Shown: in pieces, positions 1 to 8,016 of the stretch | How positions within the stretch are numbered: position 1 is the first letter of the stretch | Layout: each line of letters begins with the position of its first letter | Assembly (NCBI RefSeq): GCF_000499385.1 | Contig: NW_013651941.1 | Location: 1 to 11,462, forward strand | DNA length: 11,462 nucleotides | Direction: 5' to 3' | Source: Eimeria necatrix | Taxonomy: Eukaryota > Apicomplexa > Conoidasida > Eucoccidiorida > Eimeriidae | The notes under the pieces: generated by a model | The model's database searches: none | Told to the model about the DNA's origin: nothing | What the model saw: the letters and a program-made list of their open reading frames with translations, nothing else | Position numbers and translations under genes: made by a program

Positions 1-33
1 AAGCGAAGCGAATTCAAGTTGCCAAGGCACTCT

Positions 34-1436
34 TTAAGAGTTTCGCTGGTGTTTGTCCCGCAGCATTTCTGTTATTTGCGAAGCGATGCGCTTCACCATG
101 TGAACTAAGGCTCCATCAGAAGCTGCACATTGTGTCTTCCTCAAACTACTCCTGTGACACGGTGGAACGTTCCTCTTAAAGCAGAGTCTTTGAGATAGAT
201 GACTTGCATTAAGCACAAGGGCGGCCTGTACAGCTAGTTGGATGTGCGCAAATTCTGATTCAAGCAAACGTCGGGCTTTACTTGGTCTTACTCGGAAGGG
301 CAACGTGGCTTTTGATGTAAGCGCGTCACCACACGCCAGAAATTCCCAAGGCTCGCACAATTTCAAGGCTGTTTAAATGATGATGCCCGCCATATGTTCA
401 TTCCAAGCTTAAGAGAGTTGCATCATTCCTAAACAGCGATTTGCACCCGATCAACGTTTCACAGCTTCAGCGTCTAGCTACATTCCGAGAATAGTGAGGC
501 GCTAGTGATTTGCTTAGAATTTCAGTTTGATCAGAGACAGTTCTAGGAGACATCAGCTTTCCAAGTGCCTCGATCCAGTTTTTAATGTGTTTATCGGCTA
601 CCGGCATTTTTTTGGTGGCAGCCTGTGATACAACGAAGCCAGAGTGATTCCGGACGCAGGGCTGGAGTGCCACACAGGGGTCCCACGTCGTTCCAATTGT
701 GCGTGTTCGTGCTATGACATAAGCAAGCATAATACGTGCTAAGTTGGGTGCAGCACACGCTATGGCTCGGGCGCTAGAAGTCGTTAATATTCCGCTCAAA
801 TAAGTAGCTTGAATTGATTGGGCCTCACGGCCTCACGCATACAACCTGTACGCTTCATAAAGTTTCCCTCAAATGAAACATCGTTTCTGTTACAGAACAA
901 CTGAGGCCCACCTGTTTTCGGCAAAACTATCGTCCTGTCTCAGAAAAGTGCACAAATAATATACCTGTTAAAACATGAAAAATAATGCCTCGCAGCTTCT
1001 CCATACGATGGCGCCGCCAGCATTAAGTGTGAAGTCCAAGTCCCGTCTGAATGCAGCCTCATGACTATTCCAACGTATACATTTGAGAGCCTTTTGATTA
1101 TCTATTGCGAAGAAGGCTTCAAAACAAGAACCTGATACTGTTCTGGCGTTTGCATCTAGCTGGACCACTTGTTGGTGAAGCGGCGCGATGTCTCAGGAGG
1201 CCGATCAGTTATCTTTCTCGGCAAGGTATGGATTCAAATATGTGGCTGTTTGGAGATAGTCTCATGCAACGTACAGTCTTCAAGCATTTGTCCAAGCATT
1301 TATCTACTTTTTTGAGTCTGTAAAAGTGGCATACAGGACACAGAACGACGTAAATCCTACTTTTTGCGCATCTGCTTGCACTTGAAAGATGGGTTGAGCA
1401 ATTCCTCATGCGTTGACATTTGGATGAGTCCGGCAT
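34..1436 (-). CDS. Candidate five-exon gene, hypothetical protein
   Basis: Unrecognised. On the minus strand, five open segments join in phase through GT-AG introns: 1436-1308 (starts with ATG), 1159-1007, 964-912, 773-482 and 351-34 (ends in TAA). The third intron-exon junction is the best signal: a T-rich tract ending TTTTAACAG at 965, then a CAG|GTGGGC donor at 911. The 912/773 junction is phase 2 and restores an AGC codon, and the other junctions are phase 0. Implied introns are 148, 42, 138 and 130 nt. The product would be about 314 residues, with a Cys-rich N-terminal part (CPVC at residues 33-36) and a basic C-terminus ending KHQRNS. No domain was recognised. Weak points: the first donor could be 1275 instead of 1308, and the last acceptor could be the better TTTAAACAG at about 369. 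Two 110-codon frames are within chance expectation for a window of this size, so this is a model and not a demonstrated gene. Confidence 0.3.
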
Positions 1437-1756
1437 GAAGCCTCCAGACGTTTTCTTTTTTGTTTTTCGGTAAATTTGAAAGCTGTCCTTACATTGCTCT
1501 ATTTTTCAGTGCATCGACCCTTGATAAATAGGTTGCGGTTGCACAGCATGAATATTATGTATTCGTAGTTAATTGGATCAAGCCTTATGCCCCAACAACG
1601 GTTCCACGCACACAGAGTGTATGCCGATATGACCCTTTCCGGTGTTTGTCTAGGCACCCTGACAATCGACTATGTGGTAGTTATTTTGTCTAGCCTTCCG
1701 GCGGTTAAAACTGGCTTCATTCGTGCAAATCAAGAATATTATGATACATGCCCATC

Positions 1757-1840
1757 GCATCCAATCACGTTTGGCGCACTGCATGTTCATGATATGGGCT
1801 GCAGGGCGTAAGGTTTGCCTCGCTGCACCCAGCAGGTACT
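1757..1840 (+). repeat. Diverged direct repeat, copy 1
   Basis: This segment resembles 2031-2110. Both contain a CATCCAA...TTTGGCG block, then TATGGGCTGC, then a CAGG-CGTAAGG block and a run rich in CGC and GCA ending near CAGCAG. The copies differ by an insertion of about 10 bp here and a 6-bp GGCTGC duplication in the other copy, plus many substitutions, so the duplication is old. Both keep GTAAGG, a good splice-donor match, which suggests an old exon-plus-donor duplication. In the shared frame this copy reads HPITFG and soon meets a stop. Confidence 0.5.
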
Positions 1841-1987
1841 CAACTTCGACCAAATGGTGTACAAAAGTGTGTGGATGTTACGCGTATTGAAGGAGACACG
1901 CTTGCTTGTCTTGCAGCCCTGCTTTTGTGCAGGAAATCGCTTGTTTATCTCATTAGCTAAGAATGCCCAGGTCATATACCCGTTTTC

Positions 1988-2290
1988 ATGAAGTGCAAAG
2001 CGAAATACATTTTTTTAAATCCAAAAAGTACTCATCCAACCATATTTGGCGTTCTGTATGGGCTGCGGCTGCAGGACGTAAGGTCTGCCGCGCCGCACGC
2101 AGCAGAACTCAGGAGCGAGCACCATTTCTATTTCTGCAAGCAAAAAAATGCCACAGCCTGTTTTTTGTCAATTACTACTGCCTTGCCAGCAATAAAAAAT
2201 GAAGACCGTGAATCAGCGTCCAAGCCCTCCCTATCTTCATGCACGCTTAGTCATGATCGTTACTACTGCCACTTAGCCCTGGCCCTGTAG
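1988..2290 (+). CDS. Candidate 100-codon ORF over repeat copy 2
   Basis: This ATG-started frame is open for 100 codons and ends in TAG. It is unrecognised and has no membrane segment or known motif. Its first third covers the second copy of the diverged repeat and reads HPTIFG where copy 1 reads HPITFG, so part of the frame is at least ancestrally shared. A GTAAGG donor-like site lies inside it near 2080, so the real exon, if any, may end there and the rest of the frame may be intron. An AATAAA lies near 2189. A frame of this length is expected a few times by chance in 11 kb, hence the low confidence. Confidence 0.15.
   Translation: MKCKAKYIFLNPKSTHPTIFGVLYGLRLQDVRSAAPHAAELRSEHHFYFCKQKNATACFLSITTALPAIKNEDRESASKPSLSSCTLSHDRYYCHLALAL
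2031..2110 (+). repeat. Diverged direct repeat, copy 2
   Basis: Partner of 1757-1840. The alignable core runs from CATCCAACCATATTTGGCG through TATGGGCTGC, GGACGTAAGG and the GC-rich CGCCGCACGCAGCAG tail. A GGCTGC hexamer is duplicated inside it. A shorter echo, GAGCAGGACGTAAGCATGG, appears near 6583 but is too brief to call a third copy. Confidence 0.5.
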
Positions 2291-2371
2291 AAAGCAAAGC
2301 CTATTATTGTATTACGTTTGCTATAGCTCTCCAACAGTGCTGTATAATTCTGTGTGCGATAAGAAGAGGTT

Positions 2372-2581
2372 ATGGCTTACCCTTTTTTTCTCCGAGCCAG
2401 TGGCGCGTTCACCGCAGAAATGGTGGCAATCAGCTCTCGAGTTGGGGGCTGCGAGCAGCTTTTGCATATGGAAATGGGCGGATATACAAAAGCCACTAAG
2501 TTGGCTGTGCTTGGCACGTCTGTATTAGCAGACGTGATAATTTACTTTCGCCCACGCATAGTCGCTCCCATTTCGGTCTAG
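2372..2581 (+). CDS. Candidate short ORF or first exon, hypothetical
   Basis: This ATG-started 69-codon frame ends in TAG. Its residue mix is unremarkable and no family was recognised. A possible donor, TCT|GTATTAG, follows codon 50 at 2522 inside an 8-bp hairpin (CACGTCTG / CAGACGTG). The next strong acceptor downstream, TTCTTCGTGTCTGGCAG ending at 2663, does not continue this frame without a stop, so I could not join it to the following segments. It may be a separate small exon or a chance frame. Confidence 0.15.
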   Translation: MAYPFFLRASGAFTAEMVAISSRVGGCEQLLHMEMGGYTKATKLAVLGTSVLADVIIYFRPRIVAPISV

Positions 2582-2861
2582 CATGCTTGTCGCTCAAAGA
2601 ACGCCCCACTGCTCTTCGGCAGATGTGCAGTGCCGCTATGGTGTGTTTCTTCGTGTCTGGCAGGCTACATAATGCGTCATAGCTTTACGCAAAATGTGGG
2701 ATGACTGTGTTTAGCTTGCTTGAAAAAAACATTCTTGTAAGTCGTACGTTTTGAATTTGCAGCCAAGGCAATGATGGTTGGCCAATACATTACAACTATT
2801 TCAGCTCCTACTCATTCGGAGACAGCCCGAACTAACTTCTCCTGTTTGCTAACAAATGCAG

Positions 2862-3236
2862 ACTTTCTAGCTTTGCGAAGCCGATTATTAGCACAGTAGT
2901 GTTGCATCATTATTCAGAATTTTTTTTGTGGTCGTTGGATATGTTGAAGAGAATGGGACGCAAAAAAGTTTTTTGCGTGGAAGCTTTATTAAAGGCTGGT
3001 GTGGATGGGTTGGAGTCAGGACAGCGTGCTTTTGTCAACTGTACCACAGTAGGTTAGTCAGTCCTTGGTCAATGCTCCGATACATTTTGCTACGGCAGAT
3101 ATGGTATTTTACGGTTCTGTATGCGATTCCCCGCGTAATGCCCTGTATTTGCACAATTCTGGTATTTTTTGGGGCCTGCATATTTTGCATTGCATATTTG
3201 CGCTGCTGCGTGCTGCTTACCATACATGATATCTAG
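2862..3236 (+). CDS. Candidate two-exon coding segment, hypothetical membrane-like end
   Basis: An open segment at 2862-3048 follows an acceptor with a good branch-point match (TGCTAAC at 2848-2854, AG at 2860-2861). It starts one base into the frame (phase 2 inherited) and ends at an ACA|GTAGGT donor at 3049. The next acceptor, CATTTTGCTACGGCAG, ends at 3098 and continues in phase 0 from 3099 to a TAG at 3234-3236. The first part is basic (KRMGRKK), and the second is strongly hydrophobic with many Cys and aromatic residues, like one or two membrane spans. The T-rich second part could instead be an intron, since a GTAATG donor lies at about 3135. The same hydrophobic stretch is also open without splicing as a 102-codon frame starting near 2928. 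Unrecognised; upstream exons are uncertain. Confidence 0.25.
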
Positions 3237-3275
3237 CCTATGCAGTTCCCACAGTTCGGTGTTGAGCTGTAGTGA

Positions 3276-3362
3276 AGTAGTTAGCTCATGAAAAATCTGT
3301 GACGAACATTCTGCATGTGCTCGCATACTTTTTGTGTACGCTACAATTCATTCGCTCATCGT
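3276..3362 (+). CDS. Candidate internal exon ending at a GTAAGT donor
   Basis: A short open stretch runs into a consensus GTAAGT donor at 3363. It begins after weak AG sites near 3275-3283. Its frame leaves one base over (phase 1), which can be completed by the exon at 3598 to give TTA. The following intron would be 235 nt and contains ACTAAC at about 3374. The segment is too short and open in too many frames for any functional statement. Confidence 0.18.
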
Positions 3363-3597
3363 GTAAGTGAACAAACTAACTGCAACTATTGAGAACTACC
3401 AATGCGATCTATTCGGGGGCCTTTACATACAACATGAGAAATTCCACTTCGTATTGGCATGCCGAACTCCACCGCATGGCTTATCCTTTAAAATATCCAT
3501 GCCTTTTCCCTCTGTCTTGCTATTTTAAAAACTTGCGCATTATATAATATTTTTCTGTAAGCGCCGATGGCGTCAAGAGCGTCCTTAATTTTTACAG

Positions 3598-3705
3598 TAC
3601 GTGTGCAGTCGACGGAGTGCCTTCGAAATTCACAGGCGCTTCTTATGTCTGCAATATTTCGACGTTTTGACAGGGCGTGAGATATGCCAATATGCCCGAG
3701 CGTGA
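3598..3705 (+). CDS. Candidate terminal exon, hypothetical
   Basis: A strong acceptor, CCTTAATTTTTACAG, ends at 3597. From 3598 a phase-0 frame of 35 codons runs to TGA at 3703-3705. It is basic and aromatic and unrecognised. A second frame, entered in phase 1 from the GTAAGT donor at 3363, also runs open to a GTGAGA donor near 3677, so the frame is undecided. Together with 2862-3362 it would form the 3' end of a plus-strand gene lying just left of the large palindrome. Confidence 0.22.
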   Translation, partial: YVCSRRSAFEIHRRFLCLQYFDVLTGREICQYARA

Positions 3706-3768
3706 ATTCACGCCAGTTGTACTAGGAAAAAAAGACGTTCGTTGCCTGTAAATTGGACAGCATTCCCT

Positions 3769-3825
3769 ATATAACATGGACACAAGAGCGCCTTATGGTA
3801 AGGCGCTCTTGTGTCCATGTTATAT
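3769..3825. repeat. Perfect 27-bp inverted repeat, 3-nt loop
   Basis: The arms 3769-3795 and 3799-3825 are exact reverse complements around the trinucleotide TGG. The arms contain AACATGGACACAAGAGCG. Pairing stops at once on both sides with a T:T mismatch. No target-site duplication is evident in the flanks, and the arm sequence was not seen elsewhere in the window. An RNA copy would fold into an uninterrupted 27-bp hairpin. Confidence 0.97.
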
Positions 3826-4613
3826 TCATTTGTAGCCTGCCGCTGCTGTACTCAATAGGCAGAAGTTGAATGTTTCTTTCTACATGTAACCATTGATAGG
3901 AGTTCCAGAATGTTTACCTGCGCAGACTTCCTCCTACTTAATAAAAGACAACCGTGAATCCTCATGACACCTTGTCGGCACCTGATCAATCAAACAGCTG
4001 GTAAGACGATTTTTATTCGCCGGGAACGCGACATTTTGAAGGCTCATGCTATCATTGGTGCATTAGAACGTATCCAAAGTAAGAATGGGACACGCGGCCC
4101 GCAAGCTGCCGTACATGTGCAGAAATGTCAGGCAATGAATGAACGTGGACTCCTTTGTGAAGTGCAAAGCTTCGTTCAAAGAGTTTCCGAATAAAACTCA
4201 TTGCAACAAAATTGCTAAACCGGAACATGGATGCATGCGGAGCAATTTTAATCCATGCAGGCCCTCAAGTATAATAATTCTCTACGATAGAGAAGAATCA
4301 TACCATTAGCTTTTATGTGTGTTCCTAAGCATGCAGTATGTTTATTCACGTGAGAACCTCCATCTTCGGCGCAGTATCCATGCAATCCATTAGCGAAAGC
4401 TTAGTGAAATGAACACACTCTTGGTGTGTTCTTTGTTGCGGGGAAAATGGGTCGCAGAAACAGTATTGTTTCTATGATGGAGTCGTACAGAAAATGCGCC
4501 ATGCAAATTGTGCATCGAGCCATCTGCTAGTAGTGGATTATGTCGACATGCGTACGCATTGCTACCCTAAAATGCTCCATATAGGCACATGCTTTGTCGC
4601 TTTTGATTTGACT
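3826..4613. other. Interval without a supported gene
   Basis: The only sizeable frame is a 76-codon ATG ORF at 3964-4194, plus strand, with no recognised motif. Its TAA stop overlaps an AATAAA hexamer (4190-4195), and a GTAAGA donor-like site lies inside it at about 4002. A small hairpin, GAACACAC / GTGTGTTC with a 5-nt loop, is at 4411-4431. Two of the GCATGC sites lie here (4233 and 4329). Nothing else was seen. Confidence 0.5.
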
Positions 4614-4964
4614 GGGAAAACCGTGAGCAAAAAACTGGCGTGTGCCATTACAGGTCTGCCAAGATGATACGTCTGAAACTTACTGCTGCTGCGGTTCGTG
4701 TATTTGAACACGAACGCAGCGACTTCCTTCGACTGCGCCACACAACGTTCGGCGGTTTTGCGGAGCTGAAGTGCCCGAGGCTTAGGGAGCGTTTGGCGTT
4801 TGTGCAGCGAATATTTGCTGTGTTGAGGCAACCGTTTTCGGCATTGCCTGGTTGACCAAAGAGACTTTAAGGCTAGGATGCATTTGATGCGCAGCTCGGT
4901 CCCACAGTTCCAGGACTCGGCTGGGAATATGAAGATACTGCTGCCAGTCTATCGACGTGATTGG
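4614..4964 (+). repeat. Dispersed repeat family, copy 1
   Basis: This copy aligns with 11206-11462 over its left half and with 10102-10306 over its right half, with roughly 90% or better identity by eye. Compared with the other two it lacks 10 bp (CCATTTGTGT) after 4784 and has one extra T in the CCGTTTTCGG run near 4833. Both changes shift any plus-strand frame, so if the unit is coding this copy is broken. On the right, similarity stops sharply after GATTGG at 4964. The frame then stays open on the plus strand to 5111, and on the minus strand a frame from 5015 enters the repeat (IPSRVLELWDRA) and stops at the 10-bp deletion. Confidence 0.9.
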
Positions 4965-5768
4965 AAGCTCTTTTTGAAGGCAATCAAAAACTGTTCGTGC
5001 GTCCAAGCAAGTCATTCAGTGTCGCAGATATTGCTTATAATTGTCAGCCTGCGGGGCTCAAAAAAATTTTGCTTTGTGTCTCTTCGAAGGGAGCGAAATC
5101 TGAAATTTTAGAGTAGTTGTGCAGGACGTGGGTTTTCCAGTACTTTCAGCTGATTTAGAAATTTTCCAGAAAATGCAATGGTGCGGATGACTCGATGTGC
5201 CTCTAATTCGGAGTATTAGCGTGATTTGTGTATTCCGTAGACATTATATTATTACCAAGACGCCCCTAAGATTAGTTATCAACACAGTTTATTGAAGCTT
5301 GCGATTTTCCTGGATGGCAGCAATGCAAAGGATGTGAGCTTGCGGAAGCATCTATCTTTAGTAGGCTTGTTGCCTACGAAGGCGACTGAAGCTTGCGAAA
5401 TTTGGGGATGTCATTCCCAGCATTTTTCCAACATCACTCTGCGCTGCTCTCTATTCGTATTTTGTGCTTGAATCATACGTCATATTTGAGGTGCTTATTC
5501 ACGTTTCTTTCACGTCTTTTTCTGACTTAGGTGGTACGCTCTATGGGGAAGAGATTGACCGCGGCTATTTTCGGTCAAAAGATGAAAAGGATCTACGTTG
5601 GCAAAAAAATGTAGCATGAATCTAAAATATTTAAATACATGCTTTTTACGTAAATGTACAACTGAAACGGCTATTCTTTGATTAATATTGCATTTCTAGC
5701 CTTGCATCAACCATATGAACGGTATGAGCACCTATGCGTGCAGCACTGCAACCGGCGCGCCTTGGGTT
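4965..5768. other. Interval without a supported gene
   Basis: To the right of repeat copy 1, the plus frame entering from the repeat stays open until TAG at 5109-5111. After that I see no frame, RNA gene or repeat that stands out. The base composition is AT-richer, with scattered stops in all frames. Confidence 0.45.
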
Positions 5769-5808
5769 TTCCTTTGTCTGTTTGTTTTCTTCTCTGGTGC
5801 TTGATCAG

Positions 5809-5961
5809 AATTTTTTTGACCAAAAAGTCTTTATGTGCAAAACGCTTTCGGTTGACCGGTGGCTCTACACTTCATTTTTGCAGAGCAATGAATTTTTTTT
5901 TTCCAACTCTCCACGTGCCTCAGCACATAACAACGGGATCTTCCTGATTTTATCTAGATAA
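5809..5961 (+). CDS. Candidate terminal exon after a strong polypyrimidine tract
   Basis: A 40-nt pyrimidine-rich tract (about 5766-5805) ends in TTGATCAG at 5808, a textbook-like 3' splice site. The frame starting at 5809 is open for 50 codons to TAA at 5959-5961. A second acceptor, CATTTTTGCAG, ends at 5883 within it and could give a shorter exon. A GTATGA donor at about 5719 would make a 90-nt intron. Joined through it, an alternative frame ending at 5947 is in phase. Phe- and Ser-rich, unrecognised. The correct frame cannot be chosen by eye. Confidence 0.22.
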   Translation, partial: NFFDQKVFMCKTLSVDRWLYTSFLQSNEFFFSNSPRASAHNNGIFLILSR

Positions 5962-6838
5962 GCACATCATCTCCAATGCCATGTCTTCGGACAATTTTTT
6001 ACTTTTGGACTACTACTGTATTTTGACATATCCGTGGGCTGCATCAAATAAACTTCAATGCTTAGCTGGTGAGTCGTTTTTTATGCGAGCCATGCACAAA
6101 TAGTTAGGCAGCCCTATCAGGAGGCTGCTGCGCGCCGTTTTGCTGCCAATAAGCATTCAGTTGTATCCAGCATTGACATCACCTTGTGAAATCGCAAACT
6201 CCGTGAGATTTTCTGTGTTGCAAAGCATGCAGAGGGCACCGGATACCACAAATCAACAGCAGTGGAATGTTGTGACTGGGAGAATGTCGCCCTAGATTGG
6301 AATCAAAACTGCATGCAGCTGCACTTGTGTCGGAGGAGCGAAACCTGACATCTTTCCTAGCAGGAACGATTTCTAGCGTCATGGCTTAACAGAAAGTATG
6401 TAGGAGAGGATTGTAGAGGTTAAATCAAGCACCATCTAAGGTCTCTGCGGCAATGTTTTGCTGGAAGCCACATAGAACTTCAATGAGCTGCTACCACTTT
6501 GTCCTGTCGTGCATCAGGTGTTCTTGCCATGTCCTTTTATTTGCTATGCATGCAAAGGCAGAAGCTACTTTGCAATGCTTCTGAGCAGGACGTAAGCATG
6601 GATTGAACTTTATAATTTGCGTGTTGCTCCCTAGCATTGCGAGGAAATTGTATCACGAGCAATGTTGAAAACCCTCCTATAGAGAACGTTTCGTTTTGGG
6701 CAGCGGCAACAAGTTAGTGCATTACATTAACAGTAGGTTCGCAGCTTTCTGCTTTAAAAGATATTCATCCGTCATATTGTTTTTGTTCTTTGCTGGAAGT
6801 ATCGCTTCTTTTAATGATGAGTAACCATACTGCTGCTC
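5962..6838. other. Interval without a supported gene
   Basis: No frame above about 67 codons and no convincing donor-acceptor pair. An AATAAA is near 6047, which could serve transcripts ending after the 5809-5961 segment. Three GCATGC palindromes cluster here (6225, 6311, 6548), two of them overlapping TGCATGCA-like octamers, so this may be an intergenic regulatory stretch ahead of the plus-strand segment beginning near 6839. Confidence 0.4.
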
Positions 6839-7548
6839 ATGCGACCGAGTGATGCCTTATGTGATTGCGCCAGTACGTGCGTTCCATCACCTGCTGAATT
6901 TGACTTATCCATTTATCAGCACATGTGGGGTGGAAATGCAGTTTGCAGGAACGTTTCAGATCGTCGGAAAACAGTAATAATAAACGACGTCTGTTTATTG
7001 CTTCGCATTTTGCAGAGCACGCCTGGCAGGGCGTTTTCTGCATGTTCATTATGCGCATCCTACAAGAGCAATGTGATTCATTCTTCCAGTAAGGGACTTT
7101 TTCTTTGATGCATTGAAAGATTTCAAGAAGTTGAACATGGCCGTGGCCAGAAAATCATTTTCTGCTTTACTTTTTTCGAAGCATGCCTCCCCATAAAACA
7201 CTTTTGATGCATACGAGTTTTGGTTAAAATAAGGATACGTCCTTCGCAAGTTGGTGGGTGGAGTAACATGCGAAGTAGATTGATATCGATGCAGCATTAC
7301 GCTATCTCGCAGGACAAAGGCCATTTTGTGTACAACGGCGTAGCTTGAGTTGGGAGGATCCCGTTGCTAAACAACTTTTATATCGTGCACTACATCATAA
7401 AAAACCATTGCAGAGTAATTTTGTAGAAATTGATATATCTTCCAGTGTCTTCTACGTCGCGTGCTGCTGTCTCGTGGTCACGCTATTACTTCATGCGGAG
7501 ATGCTTAATTTGGCCATAAATTTAAACTGCATTCACAAAGCATGGCTG
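6839..7548 (+). CDS. Candidate 5' exons of a plus-strand spliced gene, hypothetical
   Basis: The strongest piece is 7016-7088. The acceptor CGCATTTTGCAG ends at 7015, the donor CCA|GTAAGG is at 7089, and the 73-nt exon between reads through in one frame with hydrophobic, Gln-rich content. It is entered in phase 1 and left in phase 2. From there 7279-7339 continues in phase (acceptor GAAGTAG, donor GGC|GTAGCT) and joins in phase 0 to 7414-7548 (acceptor CCATTGCAG, branch-like TTGCTAAAC upstream, donor CTG|GTGAAA). The last piece contains a hydrophobic, Cys-rich run that could be a membrane span. An ATG at 6839 opens a frame leading to possible donors at about 6869 (GTACGT) and 6931. Alternatively, 7279-7578 is one unspliced frame. 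Unrecognised; low to moderate confidence in the 7016-7088 exon only. Confidence 0.25.
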
Positions 7549-7578
7549 GTGAAACGTGTAGCTCGGACGAAGTGCTAA

Positions 7579-8016
7579 TGCCTTGACAACGGCTAAACAT
7601 TAAAATATACATGTGGAAATTTAGACTGTGTGTTCGGGACAAAGCTGCCTTTTTTCACCGGCTAATCTATTTACAGCTAGTCATGTGCAGTCCTGTTTCT
7701 AATTTCGCAATGATTTTTTGAAACAGCTGCATGCTTAATTCAGCGGTTGAGAAATAGTTAAGTGCGCTGAAGTCTCGAGATTTCTTAATGCACCCAGATG
7801 GTGCGTCCCATGAGACATTTAATGTGCTGCAGTTATTTGTTTCCTTTTCTCTTAAGCCTTCGTTTTGCCAACGCGATTTATGAATTTTTGTGCTTTGCCT
7901 TTCCAGACGCTGAATTGTTCTCCGCAGCGGCATACACAACAAATGTGGATTGATACAAATCTACAACTGAATTTTAAAATCATTGCTCGGCTTCATTAAT
8001 GCCTCTGGTGTTCCAG
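7579..8016. other. Interval between candidate exons
   Basis: No plus-strand coding signal was seen. A 91-codon minus-strand frame (7942-7667) exists but is within chance length and starts from no convincing context. CTATTTACAG at 7676 is an isolated acceptor-like site. The interval ends in CCTCTGGTGTTCCAG, a plausible acceptor at 8016, so it may be one ~470-nt intron. Confidence 0.35.

Noticed and set aside
815..840. Short tandem GGCCTCAC repeat, and AAGCGCTTCC near 9005
   Set aside because: Two-unit direct repeats of 8-10 bp are expected by chance in 11 kb and have no supporting context.
4411..4431. 8-bp hairpin GAACACAC / GTGTGTTC
   Set aside because: The arms are short and there is no terminator-like T-run or neighbouring gene end. 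Similar hairpins at 2515-2536 and about 4695-4716 show this size is common here.
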